Positions 1 through 8,897 of a stretch of DNA of 13,807 nucleotides are shown piece by piece. The position numbers and the translations under genes are program-made. Source of the stretch: CAXMRP01 sp964196155 (GTDB lineage: Bacteria > Pseudomonadota > Alphaproteobacteria > Rhizobiales > Afifellaceae); contig CAXMRP010000007.1 in NCBI GenBank assembly GCA_964196155.1, positions 1 to 13,807 of the forward strand, given 5' to 3'. Under the pieces are notes generated by a model that searched no databases, was not told the origin of the DNA, and saw only the letters and a program-made list of their open reading frames with translations. Position 1 is the stretch's first letter, and the number at the start of each line of letters is the position of its first letter.

Positions 1-378
1 GGCATTGTGGCCGGCTATTGCCTGGCAACTGCAGTATTGAGCCTTCTCGCCCATCTGGCACTGGAAACCACGCTCTGGCCGCAATCCAATACCCAGTGGC
101 TGGCAGTGGCGCTGCTTGGCCTGTTCCCGGTCGGCGGCGCCTTCTTTGCCTGGGATATCGGCGTCAAAAGGGGCAATATCCAGCTTCTCGGCGTCCTGTC
201 CTATGCGGCGCCGCTCATGTCCACGCTGGCGTTGATCGCCTTCGGGTTCGGCAAACTTACCGCAGCTATCGCGATCGCTGCCTTGCTCATTTCGGGCGGC
301 GCGCTGTTGGCCGCCCGCGCCTCGAACAAGGCACCACGGCGGCCAATAACACCGGCAGCGGGCAATCCTAGCGCGTGA
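1..378 (+). CDS. DMT-family (EamA-like) permease, C-terminal part, cut by window start
   Basis: The reading frame is open from the first base and ends at TGA 376-378, giving the last 125 residues of an integral membrane protein. Four hydrophobic segments alternate with short loops, and there is a typical EamA half-repeat pattern: a stretch around FPVGGAFFAWDIGVKRGN followed by a helix with a YAAPLMSTL motif. In the drug/metabolite transporter superfamily these belong to the second of two five-helix repeats, so roughly the last 4-5 helices are present. The tail after the last helix is short and basic, then Pro/Ala-rich. The substrate cannot be read from the sequence. The gene converges on dctM and its last 11 bases overlap the dctM 3' end, so the two are not one operon. 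The start lies outside the window. I am confident of the superfamily only. Confidence 0.8.
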   Translation, partial: GIVAGYCLATAVLSLLAHLALETTLWPQSNTQWLAVALLGLFPVGGAFFAWDIGVKRGNIQLLGVLSYAAPLMSTLALIAFGFGKLTAAIAIAALLISGGALLAARASNKAPRRPITPAAGNPSA

Positions 379-1771
379 CAATCTCCGGACCCATCAGCGC
401 ATAGGGCAGCCAGGTCGACATCACCGGCATATAGGTCACCAGCACCAGGAAGAGCAGCAGGATCATCACGAATGGCAGCGAGGCCCGCACGACCTGAAAC
501 AGACTGAGGCCGGTTATCCCCGAGGTGACAAACAGATTGAGCCCGATCGGCGGGGTGATCATGCCGATCTCCATATTGACCACCATGATGATGCCCAGAT
601 GGATCGGATCGATACCAAGCTGCACTGCGATTGGAAACACCACCGGCGCCACGATCAGTAACAAGCCGGACGGCTCCATGAACTGGCCGCCAAGCAGTAG
701 CAACAGGTTGATGGCAATCAGGAAGGTGAACCAGGTGAAGCCGACCCCCAGCATCCAGTCGGTGATGATTTGCGGGATGCGTTCCGACGTCAGCACATGA
801 GCAAACAGCAGCGCGTTGACGATGATGAACATCAACATGATTGTCGTCTTGGCCGAGCCAAGCAGAACCTTGCGCGTGTCCGCATGGGCGCAGGCCGGGA
901 TGAACTGCACTACAATCAGGAAAAGATTTCTGGTTGCCGACGCGCCCAACGTCTCGCCCGGCTTGCGCCACGGCACGCCCTTGAGCGGTCCCATATCCCG
1001 ATAGATGAACAGCGCGATGAAGAACGCATAGACAGCTGCGACGGCGGCGGCTTCCGTCGGCGTAAACACGCCGCCATAGATGCCGCCCAGAATAATGAAA
1101 ATCAAAAACAGCCCGAACCCGGCTTCCATGCCGGCCCGGCCGATTTCGCCAAACCCCTTCCAGGGCAATGGCTCCATCTTCTTGATCCGTGCATTGACGT
1201 AAATGCCGGCCATCAACATCAGCCCGGCGACCAAACCTGGGATGACCCCGGCCAGGAACATCCGGCCGACCGACACATCGGTCGCCGCCGCATAGACCAC
1301 CATGACGATTGACGGCGGGATCAATATGCCCAGCGTGCCGGCATTGGCGATGACGCCGGCGGCAAATTCCTTCGAGTAACCCACCTGCCGCATGCCGGTG
1401 ATGGCGATGGTGCCGATGGCCACCACCGTCGCCGGCGACGAACCCGACAGCGCCGCAAACAACATGCAGGCAAACACCGCCGCCATCGCCAGCCCGCCAC
1501 GAAAATGGCCGACCGAGGCAATGGCAAAGCGGATGATCCGCCGCGCCACGCCGCCGGTCGACATAAACGCCGAGGCCAGCACAAAATACGGGATCGCTTG
1601 AAGCGTGAATTTCTTCTGGCTCGCCGTGAACAATTGCAAGGCCATCGAGGAGACTGAATCGTCGGACAGGAATGCCACGATGAGCACGCTCGAAAGGCCA
1701 AGCGATACCGCAATCGGCACACCGAGGAACAGCAGGCCGAGGACGAGGGCGAATAATATAATTGATTCCAT
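368..1771 (-). CDS. dctM: TRAP transporter large membrane subunit DctM
   Basis: This is the 467-residue channel-forming subunit of a tripartite ATP-independent periplasmic transporter, which uses an ion gradient to import a solute delivered by DctP. It is almost wholly hydrophobic, with about 12 membrane segments. Family landmarks are visible: ALSGSSPATVVAIG (about 107-120), NAGTLGILIPPS (143-154), FTPTEAAAVA (236-245), GGQFMEPSG (361-369) and HLGIIMVVNMEIGMITPPIGLN (391-412). The ATG at 1771 is chosen because MESIILFALV begins the family-typical first helix and a GGCGGGG ribosome site lies 8 bases ahead. The frame stays open further upstream, but that extension is arginine-rich and overlaps dctQ, so I reject it. 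Compared with common DctM proteins of about 430 residues it carries extra sequence near 264-298, after IYRDMGPLK, which I recall in some alphaproteobacterial members. It follows dctQ by 14 bases. Confidence 0.93.
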   Translation of the reverse strand: MESIILFALVLGLLFLGVPIAVSLGLSSVLIVAFLSDDSVSSMALQLFTASQKKFTLQAIPYFVLASAFMSTGGVARRIIRFAIASVGHFRGGLAMAAVFACMLFAALSGSSPATVVAIGTIAITGMRQVGYSKEFAAGVIANAGTLGILIPPSIVMVVYAAATDVSVGRMFLAGVIPGLVAGLMLMAGIYVNARIKKMEPLPWKGFGEIGRAGMEAGFGLFLIFIILGGIYGGVFTPTEAAAVAAVYAFFIALFIYRDMGPLKGVPWRKPGETLGASATRNLFLIVVQFIPACAHADTRKVLLGSAKTTIMLMFIIVNALLFAHVLTSERIPQIITDWMLGVGFTWFTFLIAINLLLLLGGQFMEPSGLLLIVAPVVFPIAVQLGIDPIHLGIIMVVNMEIGMITPPIGLNLFVTSGITGLSLFQVVRASLPFVMILLLFLVLVTYMPVMSTWLPYALMGPEIVTR

Positions 1772-1785
1772 GGTTCTGCCCCGCC

Positions 1786-2475
1786 CTAGCGCACTGAGTC
1801 TTTGTGCTCGGCGACGAGCTCTTCGGCCTCGTGGGCGGCGATCATGGTCTCTTTTTCGCCACGCAAAATCTGGATCAGCACCTGAATGCAGCGGAACGCC
1901 ACCAGCGCCAGCCCGATCGGCAGAATCAGATAAGCGGCCCAGCGGTGAAACCGCTCCTGCACCCCGAACATGTCCTGAAACCACACCGGATAGCGCAGAT
2001 CCTCAAGGCCGATGCCGGCATCGTACATTTTTTCCCAATAAAACAGCGCGCCGCCGCCACGGGTGCCCGCGCCAAACAGGTTGAGCCAGTCGCCGCTCAA
2101 TAAAACAATGGCGTAGAGCGCGCAGGCCCCGGCGCCAAACACCGATACCGCCTTGAACAGATGCGGCGGCAACAGGCGGATGGCGGCGTCGACGCCCAGA
2201 TGCGCGCCGATCTTGATGCCGTAACTCATGCCGAAAAGGATCAGCCAGGCGAACAGGATCTGGGTCATTTCCAGCGCCCCGGTCCAGCCGGTGTTGAAAC
2301 CGTAACGGGCGACAACTTGCGAGAAGGTGACAAACACCATTGCGGCCAAAATGATCGCAATGACGCTTTCCTCAAACGTATTCATCAGGGCGGGGAACTT
2401 CCGGTCCGCCAGAAAATAAACCCCGATGAACGCCAATAGCGCCCAAAATGGCCAATTCGATATCAATTCGATCAT
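1786..2475 (-). CDS. dctQ: TRAP transporter small membrane subunit DctQ
   Basis: This 229-residue membrane protein is the small subunit that pairs with DctM. Four main hydrophobic segments lie near residues 8-24, 36-56, 72-92 and 108-128, with another near 178-200. The family signature is FSQVVARYGFNTGWTGALEMTQILFAWLILFG (51-82), with the conserved Arg, Trp and Glu. Many DctQ proteins are 160-180 residues; this one has an extra loop at about 135-175 and a charged tail, like the longer dicarboxylate-type DctQ of Rhodobacter (about 227 residues as I recall). I chose ATG 2475 because a GGGGGG tract lies 4 bases upstream. An in-frame ATG at 2490 would add five residues (MLGGI) but has a poorer ribosome site. 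It is separated from dctP by 181 bp containing stem-loops, and its stop is 14 bases before dctM. Confidence 0.92.
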   Translation of the reverse strand: MIELISNWPFWALLAFIGVYFLADRKFPALMNTFEESVIAIILAAMVFVTFSQVVARYGFNTGWTGALEMTQILFAWLILFGMSYGIKIGAHLGVDAAIRLLPPHLFKAVSVFGAGACALYAIVLLSGDWLNLFGAGTRGGGALFYWEKMYDAGIGLEDLRYPVWFQDMFGVQERFHRWAAYLILPIGLALVAFRCIQVLIQILRGEKETMIAAHEAEELVAEHKDSVR

Positions 2476-2546
2476 GATGCCCCCCAACATTATTGGTGGC
2501 CCAAACCCACCATTTCCGCCGGCAAATGTTCCCGCCAGTCCGGTAA

Positions 2547-2598
2547 CCCGGGCCGTCCCGGGCCCGATTTGACCTGCCGCCACCGGGGCGACAGGTCA
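2547..2598 (-). promoter_or_regulatory. Two tandem GC-rich stem-loops in the dctP-dctQ spacer
   Basis: Two hairpins can be drawn in the 181-bp spacer. One has CCCGGG arms at 2547-2552 and 2557-2562 around a 4-base loop. The other pairs TGACCTG (2570-2576) with CAGGTCA (2592-2598) and continues inward for four more pairs after one mismatch, closing a 5-base loop. Neither is followed by a T-run on the minus strand, so they are not simple intrinsic terminators of dctP. In binding-protein operons such structures often protect the upstream message from 3' decay, giving more binding protein than membrane subunits. That role here is an inference. Confidence 0.45.
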
Positions 2599-2656
2599 GT
2601 TCTATTTTTCAGCCGGCAAGACGATCTGCGATCGCTCGGATCGGCTGTAGTCGCGT

Positions 2657-3652
2657 TTAGCTGTTGGCTGCCACCGCGGCGTCGATCAGGTCCTGACCGA
2701 TATCGTCGCGGAACTTGTCCCACACCGGGCGCATGACATCGATCCATGCCTTGCGCTCGTCGGCCGAAAGCGTACGCACCTTGCCGCCGGCATCAAGGAT
2801 CTTCTGCTTGTTGTCCGCGTTGATGCCTTCGGCACGGGCATTATATTCGTCGGTCACTTCATTGAAGATCCTCAAAAACTCGGTGCGAACCGCCGGATCA
2901 AGCCCATCGATCCAATCTTTCGAGGTCACCGCCAGATAGGTCAACAGCTGGTGGTTGGTTTCTGTCACACCATCTTGCACCTCGAAAAATTTCTTGGTGT
3001 AGATGTTGGACCAGGTGTTTTCCTGACCATCGACAACGCCGGTCTGCAGCGCGCCATAGACTTCCGAAAACGCCAGCTTCTGGGCATTGGCGCCCATCGC
3101 CTCGATCATCGCCACGGCCACGTCCGAAGTCTGGACCCGGAATTTCAGGCCCGCCGCGTCGGACGGCGTCATCAGCGGTTTTTTGGCAGAAAACTGCTTC
3201 AGGCCATTATAGACATAGCCAAGGCCGGTGAAGCCCTGGTCTTCAATGGCGCCCAAAAGGTCCTTGCCGGCCATGCCGTGGGTGAAGTTGTTGACCGCTT
3301 CCATGCTGCCAAACAGGAACGGCAAATCGAACAAGCGGTATTTGGTGGTGTAGGATTCAAACTTCGAGAGCGACGGTGCCGCAAGCTGCACATCACCCAG
3401 AAGCAGCGCTTCCATCACCTTGTCATCATCAAAAAGCTGCGAATTGGGGAACACCTGCATGCAGGCCGTCCCGTTCATCTCTTCATTGATGCGTTTTTCC
3501 AGCGCCGAGGCCATCTCGCCCTTGGGATGGCCGGATGCCGCCACCACGTGGGAAAACTTGATGACCATTTCTCCGCTGTCGCAATTGGCCAGTGCCGGTG
3601 CCGACACCAGTGCCAATGTGGCCGCCGCAGCGCCCAAGACATAATTCTTCAT
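2657..3652 (-). CDS. dctP: TRAP transporter periplasmic solute-binding protein DctP
   Basis: This 331-residue periplasmic protein is the extracytoplasmic receptor of the TRAP system. An N-terminal signal peptide (K2, then a hydrophobic stretch 5-20, with an ALA cleavage site before N23) leads into the DctP fold: MVIKFSHVVAASGHPKG (29-45), the hinge-region motif AAGLKFRVQ with the conserved solute-carboxylate-binding Arg172, then GVVDGQENTWSNIYTKKFFEVQ (205-226). The DGQEN-NIYTKKF pattern is typical of the C4-dicarboxylate (malate, succinate, fumarate) branch, so the substrate call is better than generic but not proven. Mature C24 and C64 could form a disulfide. The start is clear: GGAGGAA lies 9 bases before ATG 3652. 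The gene has its own sigma-54-type promoter at 3718-3733 and is followed by dctQ and dctM. Confidence 0.94.
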   Translation of the reverse strand: MKNYVLGAAAATLALVSAPALANCDSGEMVIKFSHVVAASGHPKGEMASALEKRINEEMNGTACMQVFPNSQLFDDDKVMEALLLGDVQLAAPSLSKFESYTTKYRLFDLPFLFGSMEAVNNFTHGMAGKDLLGAIEDQGFTGLGYVYNGLKQFSAKKPLMTPSDAAGLKFRVQTSDVAVAMIEAMGANAQKLAFSEVYGALQTGVVDGQENTWSNIYTKKFFEVQDGVTETNHQLLTYLAVTSKDWIDGLDPAVRTEFLRIFNEVTDEYNARAEGINADNKQKILDAGGKVRTLSADERKAWIDVMRPVWDKFRDDIGQDLIDAAVAANS

Positions 3653-3717
3653 ATCTGAAATTCCTCCGTCAATTCATGCAAGGTCAGGTCATTCCAGGCC
3701 CTCCCCACCAATACCAA

Positions 3718-3733
3718 TGCACAAGGCGTGCCA
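3718..3733 (-). promoter_or_regulatory. Sigma-54 (-24/-12) promoter of dctP
   Basis: Read on the minus strand this is TGGCACGCCTTGTGCA. The sigma-54 consensus is TGGCACG-N4-TTGCW. All defined positions match except the first T of the -12 element, which is G. The invariant GG and GC are separated by exactly 10 bases as required. The predicted transcription start is near 3707, leaving a leader of about 54 nt before the dctP ATG. The dctD gene just upstream encodes a sigma-54 activator, which strongly supports the call. Spacing and sequence are seen; activity is inferred. Confidence 0.82.
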
Positions 3734-3828
3734 GTTTGGCAAAAGGCCCGAAATTCGCTCAATTCGGTACACACCACCGGCCATTCAGCGCCTGCGATGT
3801 GCGAACAACCACACGCTAGGGTCGAACT

Positions 3829-3846
3829 TGGGCAGAATTCTGCCCA
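3829..3846. promoter_or_regulatory. Perfect 18-bp palindrome, candidate DctD upstream activating site
   Basis: TGGGCAGAATTCTGCCCA is identical to its own reverse complement over all 18 bases. It is centred about 130 bp upstream of the predicted dctP transcription start. Sigma-54 activators of the NtrC/DctD class usually bind dyad sites roughly 80-150 bp upstream and contact the polymerase by looping. Its place between the dctD stop codon and the dctP promoter makes it the best candidate for the DctD site. A second, imperfect dyad (GCGATGTG...CACACGC, about 3794-3816) lies between it and the promoter and could be a second, weaker site. Confidence 0.65.
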
Positions 3847-3881
3847 TCGGGTCGAGGGGGCATCAGAATCCGCATCGTCGG

Positions 3882-5296
<1,415 letters not shown>

Positions 5297-5300
<4 letters not shown>

Positions 5301-7063
5301 TCGGCTGCCTCCCGAACTGGCCGCGCCGCGCGTAAATGCAAGGTAAAACACGCCCCGCCGCCGGGCAGGTTCATCGCCTCCAGATGGCCATCGAAATCCT
5401 TGACGATATTGTAAGCAATCGACAGCCCCAGCCCCAGCCCCTTGCCGACCTCCTTGGTGGTGTAGAACGGATCGAACACTTTTGAGGGCGGATCGGCGGC
5501 AACCCCCGGCCCGCTGTCGCTGACCCGCACCACGACGTTGCTCCCGCTGCCGGTAATTTCCACCTGCACCGAGCCGTCGTCCCCGGCAGCGTCAAGGCCG
5601 TTGGTGATCAAATTGACCAGAACCTGTTCCAGCCGCAGCGCTCCGGCGTGGACCAGCACCGGATCGTCGGGCAGCACTAGCTTCACTTGATCCTTGTTCG
5701 TTTTCATCCGCGGCGACAGAATAATCAGCGCATCGCGCACGACCGCCCCCACATCCACCGGGCGAATGTCCGTACCCGGACGCCGGGCGAAAGTTTTCAG
5801 TGTTCCAGACAGCGCCGCAAGCCGGCTGACCATGGAACGGATCAGCCCCAGATTCCCGACGGCTTCTTCCGGCTTGCCCCGTGCGATTAGCGTTTCGGCA
5901 TTTTCGGCATGCGCCCGGATCGCCCCCAGCGGCTGGTTGTATTCATGGGCAAGCGCCGCTGACATCTGGCCGAGCGCCGCCAGCTTGGCCGCCTGCACCA
6001 GATCTTTCTGGGATTGGTGCAGGGCTTTGGCGGTGGTTTCATGCCCGTCTATTTCGGCCGCCAGATGATCATTGGCGCTACGCAGATCGCGGGTGCGTTG
6101 CTCCACCCGGCGCTCCAACCACAGGCCGGCGGCACGCGATTGGCGCAACCGGCGCACCCCGTCCATCCGCCGCTCCAGCAAAAACCAGGCGCCGAGTGTG
6201 GCGATCAGCCCGGCAAGCGCGGCGATCAGCGCCGCCCGCCCGGCCGCTGTTGCAAGCGGCGCGCGATCCACCTGCTCCACCACGGTCCAGTCCAGAAGAT
6301 GCAGATATCGTTCCTTGGTGATCGGTCGCCAGCCAGCCGGGTTGGCTTCTGTAGGTGGCTTCAGCCGACGCTCCGGCTTGTTGGACAGAAGGATCAACTG
6401 ATCACCGTCAACAGCTGAAACGGTGTCCTGCGCCAGCGCCCAATTGCGTTCGATCAGTTCAAGGTTGATCCGCGCGACAACCGCACCGATAACCTTGCTG
6501 TCCCCGTCCCGTACCGACGCGGCAAACACATAGGTTCGGGCACCCTCAGTGCCAACGAAATATCCGCGCCCAAGCCGGCCTTGAAGGGCCGCGGCAAGAT
6601 AGGGCGATGTCAGCGCTATCGTTCGCCGGCCGCGGGCAAGCCGCGACAGATGTTGCTCACTCGTCGCCACCACCTGCCCGAATCGGTTGACCAGCTCCAG
6701 GCTGCGCAATCCGGCAAGGGCCATATGCTGGCCCAACACACGCGAGACCATATCGGCATCGCCACCGGATTCCAGCGCCGCCGCCACATCGGCGCGCCGG
6801 GCTACGGCAAACGGCAGCACCTGAAATTTCTCAAGGCCCGTCAACAAGGTTTCGGCATGAAGCGACAACGCGACATTGGCCCGCTCGCCAAGACGCTGCG
6901 CCTCGACATTGTAGGTCCACAAATAAACCCCTGCTGCTGCCGCAGCGGTCAGCGCCAGCAGCGGCAGGATGACCGCCGCCCGCGCCCGCACCGGCCGGGG
7001 TCGCGGTGGCGTTACCAACCCTGTTCCCGGCGATTCCGTTTGTTGCGGTCCGTTCAAGGTCAT
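5297..7063 (-). CDS. dctB: DctB-like C4-dicarboxylate sensor histidine kinase
   Basis: This 588-residue membrane kinase probably senses dicarboxylates in the periplasm and phosphorylates DctD. A Pro/Arg-rich cytoplasmic start is followed by membrane segment 1 (about 30-50), a periplasmic region of about 225 residues resembling the double-PAS (dCache) DctB sensor (GRGYFVGTEGARTYVFA at 166-182, then VIGAVVARINLELIERNW), segment 2 (about 277-297) and a coiled linker (310-360). The dimerisation box has His373 in LAHEYNQPLGAIR. The ATPase part shows N box NLITNGLDA (484-492), G1 DSGPGV (516-521), F box DPFYTTK (531-537) and G2 GLGLGLS (542-548). All catalytic motifs are intact. No strong ribosome site precedes ATG 7063, so the exact start is less sure. 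Its stop overlaps the dctD start by four bases. The 75 bp upstream (7064-7138) separates it from modC. Confidence 0.9.
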
Positions 7064-7138
7064 GCACCATGATAATCAAGATGGGGCGTGAACGCGACAG
7101 TTCTGGCGGTGCTGCAATCGGGTCGGCGCAACAGACCC

Positions 7139-8233
7139 CTACCCGGTCCGTATCGTCGAGCGGCCGACTGCTACGCTCTTGACCAGGCAATAGACCGGCA
7201 GACCCGGCGCCAGCGCCATGTCATCGGCTGCCTGCCGGGTAATCCGCGCCCGCAGCCATTGGCCGCCAATATCAATCCGCACTTCGGCATAGGCCCCTTT
7301 CTCCGGCACGATATCGGACACCGCACCAGCAATGACATTGCGAAACGAGGTGCCCTGCGGCGGCGTTGTAGCCAGAGCGACATCCCGCGCCCGTATCCGC
7401 AATCGGACGCGATCGCCGAGGGCAGCCTCGATTGCCGGCACGGTCAGGGTCTGGTCGCCAATCGTAAGCTGCGACAGCGCATAGGGCGCATTATGGGCCG
7501 CGACATCCGCCGTCAGCACCGCACCAGCCTCATAGCGCCCGGTAACCGGACCCAGATCAACCCGGCCAAAAATTTCGCCAACTGGTCCAGATGCAATGAC
7601 CTGACCCGCATCTATCAACACCAGATCATCGGCCAGCCGCGATACTTCGTCGACCGAATGGCTGACATAAAGGATCGGCAAATCCGCCTCGTGGGACAGC
7701 CGATCCAGCCACGGCAGGATGGAGGCCCGCCGCTCGCCGTCCAGATGCGCCAGCGGCTCGTCCATCAAGAGAATATCCGGCGCGCTCAACAAGGTTCGAC
7801 CAATCGCCACCCGTTGTGCTTCGCCGCCTGACAGCGACGCCGGCTTGCGTTCAAGCAGATGGCCGATGCCCAACAGGGCGCAAACCTTGTCCAGCGTCAC
7901 ACCCGGCTGACTGGCGTCTTCGTCCACGCGCCCCGCGCCGAACAACAAATTGCGCCGGACCGTCATGGTCGGGAAGAGCAGCGGATCCTGAAACACCACC
8001 CTGACCCGTCGCCGGCGAACCGGAATATTCGTGTCGCTCGTTGAGTCAAAAAGCACCCGCCCGTTGACCACTATCCGCCCCTCGTCCGGGCAGCTAAGCC
8101 CGGCAATCATCTGCACGATCGATGATTTGCCGGCCCCCGAACGACCGAAAAGCGCCGTTACCCCGGGACCGGTGGAAAATTCCGCGGCAATTTGAAACGA
8201 CTGCAACTGTTTGCGGGCAGCAAATTCAAGCAC
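7139..8233 (-). CDS. modC: Molybdate ABC transporter ATP-binding protein ModC
   Basis: This 364-residue ATPase powers ModB-mediated molybdate import. It shows Walker A GRSGAGKS (30-37), Q-loop Gln82 in VVFQDPLLFP, ABC signature LSGGEAQ (134-140), Walker B ILLMDE (154-159) and switch His192 in YVSHS. The C-terminal third (about 290-364) is a TOBE/molybdate-binding-type domain with SFRNVIAGAVSDI and YAEVRIDIGG, which together with the ModA/ModB neighbours distinguishes ModC from sulfate or iron ATPases. I chose the GTG at 8233: it gives the family-typical MLEFAARKQLQSF start and overlaps the modB stop by eight bases. The first ATG, at 8305, would add 24 arginine-rich residues that are modB in another frame. 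It is the last gene of the lrp-modABC set. Confidence 0.92.
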   Translation of the reverse strand: MLEFAARKQLQSFQIAAEFSTGPGVTALFGRSGAGKSSIVQMIAGLSCPDEGRIVVNGRVLFDSTSDTNIPVRRRRVRVVFQDPLLFPTMTVRRNLLFGAGRVDEDASQPGVTLDKVCALLGIGHLLERKPASLSGGEAQRVAIGRTLLSAPDILLMDEPLAHLDGERRASILPWLDRLSHEADLPILYVSHSVDEVSRLADDLVLIDAGQVIASGPVGEIFGRVDLGPVTGRYEAGAVLTADVAAHNAPYALSQLTIGDQTLTVPAIEAALGDRVRLRIRARDVALATTPPQGTSFRNVIAGAVSDIVPEKGAYAEVRIDIGGQWLRARITRQAADDMALAPGLPVYCLVKSVAVGRSTIRTG

Positions 8234-8897
8234 GGGAAGCCCGCACAATCCGCGCCGAGGCAAATTCCGACAGCCCCACCGCCAACGAGCCGATGGCCAG
8301 CGCAATGGCTGTCAGCAACACAACGGTACTGTCCCCATCAGGCCGTTGCAGGGCGGAATGGACAGCCAACGCAATAGTCCGGGTTTCGCCGGGAATGTTG
8401 GACGCAAAGGTGATCGTCGCGCCAAACTCGCCGAGCGCCTTGGCAAACCCCAGGGCAAGGCCGGCCAGCACCCCGGGCATTGCCATTGGCAGCGTGACCG
8501 TTGAGAAAATTCTGAATTTCGACGCCCCCAGCGTCGCCGCACTGTGTTCAAGGCGCCGGTCGATTGAATCGAGCGCCAGCACCATTGGCCGCACCATTAA
8601 AGGGAATGCCATTACGGCCGCCGCGATCGCCGCGCCGGTCCAGTGGAACGCCGGCCCGCCACCAAGAAGCGGCGCAAGCATCCGCCCGGCCACACTCGTC
8701 GGCCCAAAGACGGACAACAGCAGATAACCGGTGACAACCGGCGGCAGGACCAGCGGCAAATAGACAATAATCCGCAAGAAAATCTGGCCGCGAAACCGGA
8801 ACCGGGTCAACAAAACGGCAACGCCAAGCGCCAACGGCAGCGACACCAGCAACGCCGCGCAGGCCACCTTGAGCGACAGGATCACAACGCCGATCAT
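8226..8897 (-). CDS. modB: Molybdate ABC transporter permease ModB
   Basis: This 223-residue inner-membrane permease has five or six hydrophobic segments (about 3-30, 43-66, 87-110, 140-160, 190-213). The motif YLPLVLPPVVTGYLLL (46-61) is characteristic of ModB. The cytoplasmic EAA loop, which docks onto ModC, is EHSAATLGASKFRIFSTVTLP (117-137), followed by ALGEFGATITFASNIPGETRT (154-174), the segment most conserved in molybdate/tungstate permeases. The length is normal for the family. ATG 8897 overlaps the modA stop codon as ATGA and is preceded by a GAGG ribosome site inside modA, so translation is likely coupled. The 3' end overlaps modC by eight bases. Tungstate cannot be excluded as a substrate. 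Confidence 0.94.
   Translation of the reverse strand: MIGVVILSLKVACAALLVSLPLALGVAVLLTRFRFRGQIFLRIIVYLPLVLPPVVTGYLLLSVFGPTSVAGRMLAPLLGGGPAFHWTGAAIAAAVMAFPLMVRPMVLALDSIDRRLEHSAATLGASKFRIFSTVTLPMAMPGVLAGLALGFAKALGEFGATITFASNIPGETRTIALAVHSALQRPDGDSTVVLLTAIALAIGSLAVGLSEFASARIVRASRA

Noticed and set aside
201..971. 256-codon open frame on the - strand
   Set aside because: It lies in another frame of dctM and crosses the end of the DMT gene. There is no hydrophobic or domain pattern of its own.
2570..2609. Hairpin followed by TATTTTTC resembling an intrinsic terminator on the + strand
   Set aside because: No + strand gene precedes it; the flanking genes dctP and dctQ are both on the minus strand, where the run reads as A before the stem.
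2951..3658. 235-codon open frame on the + strand
   Set aside because: It is antisense to dctP, which is a clear family member with a strong ribosome site. It is a shadow frame.
7088..7831. 247-codon open frame on the + strand
   Set aside because: It is antisense to modC, whose ABC motifs are intact. The translation has no recognisable domain and low-complexity polar composition.
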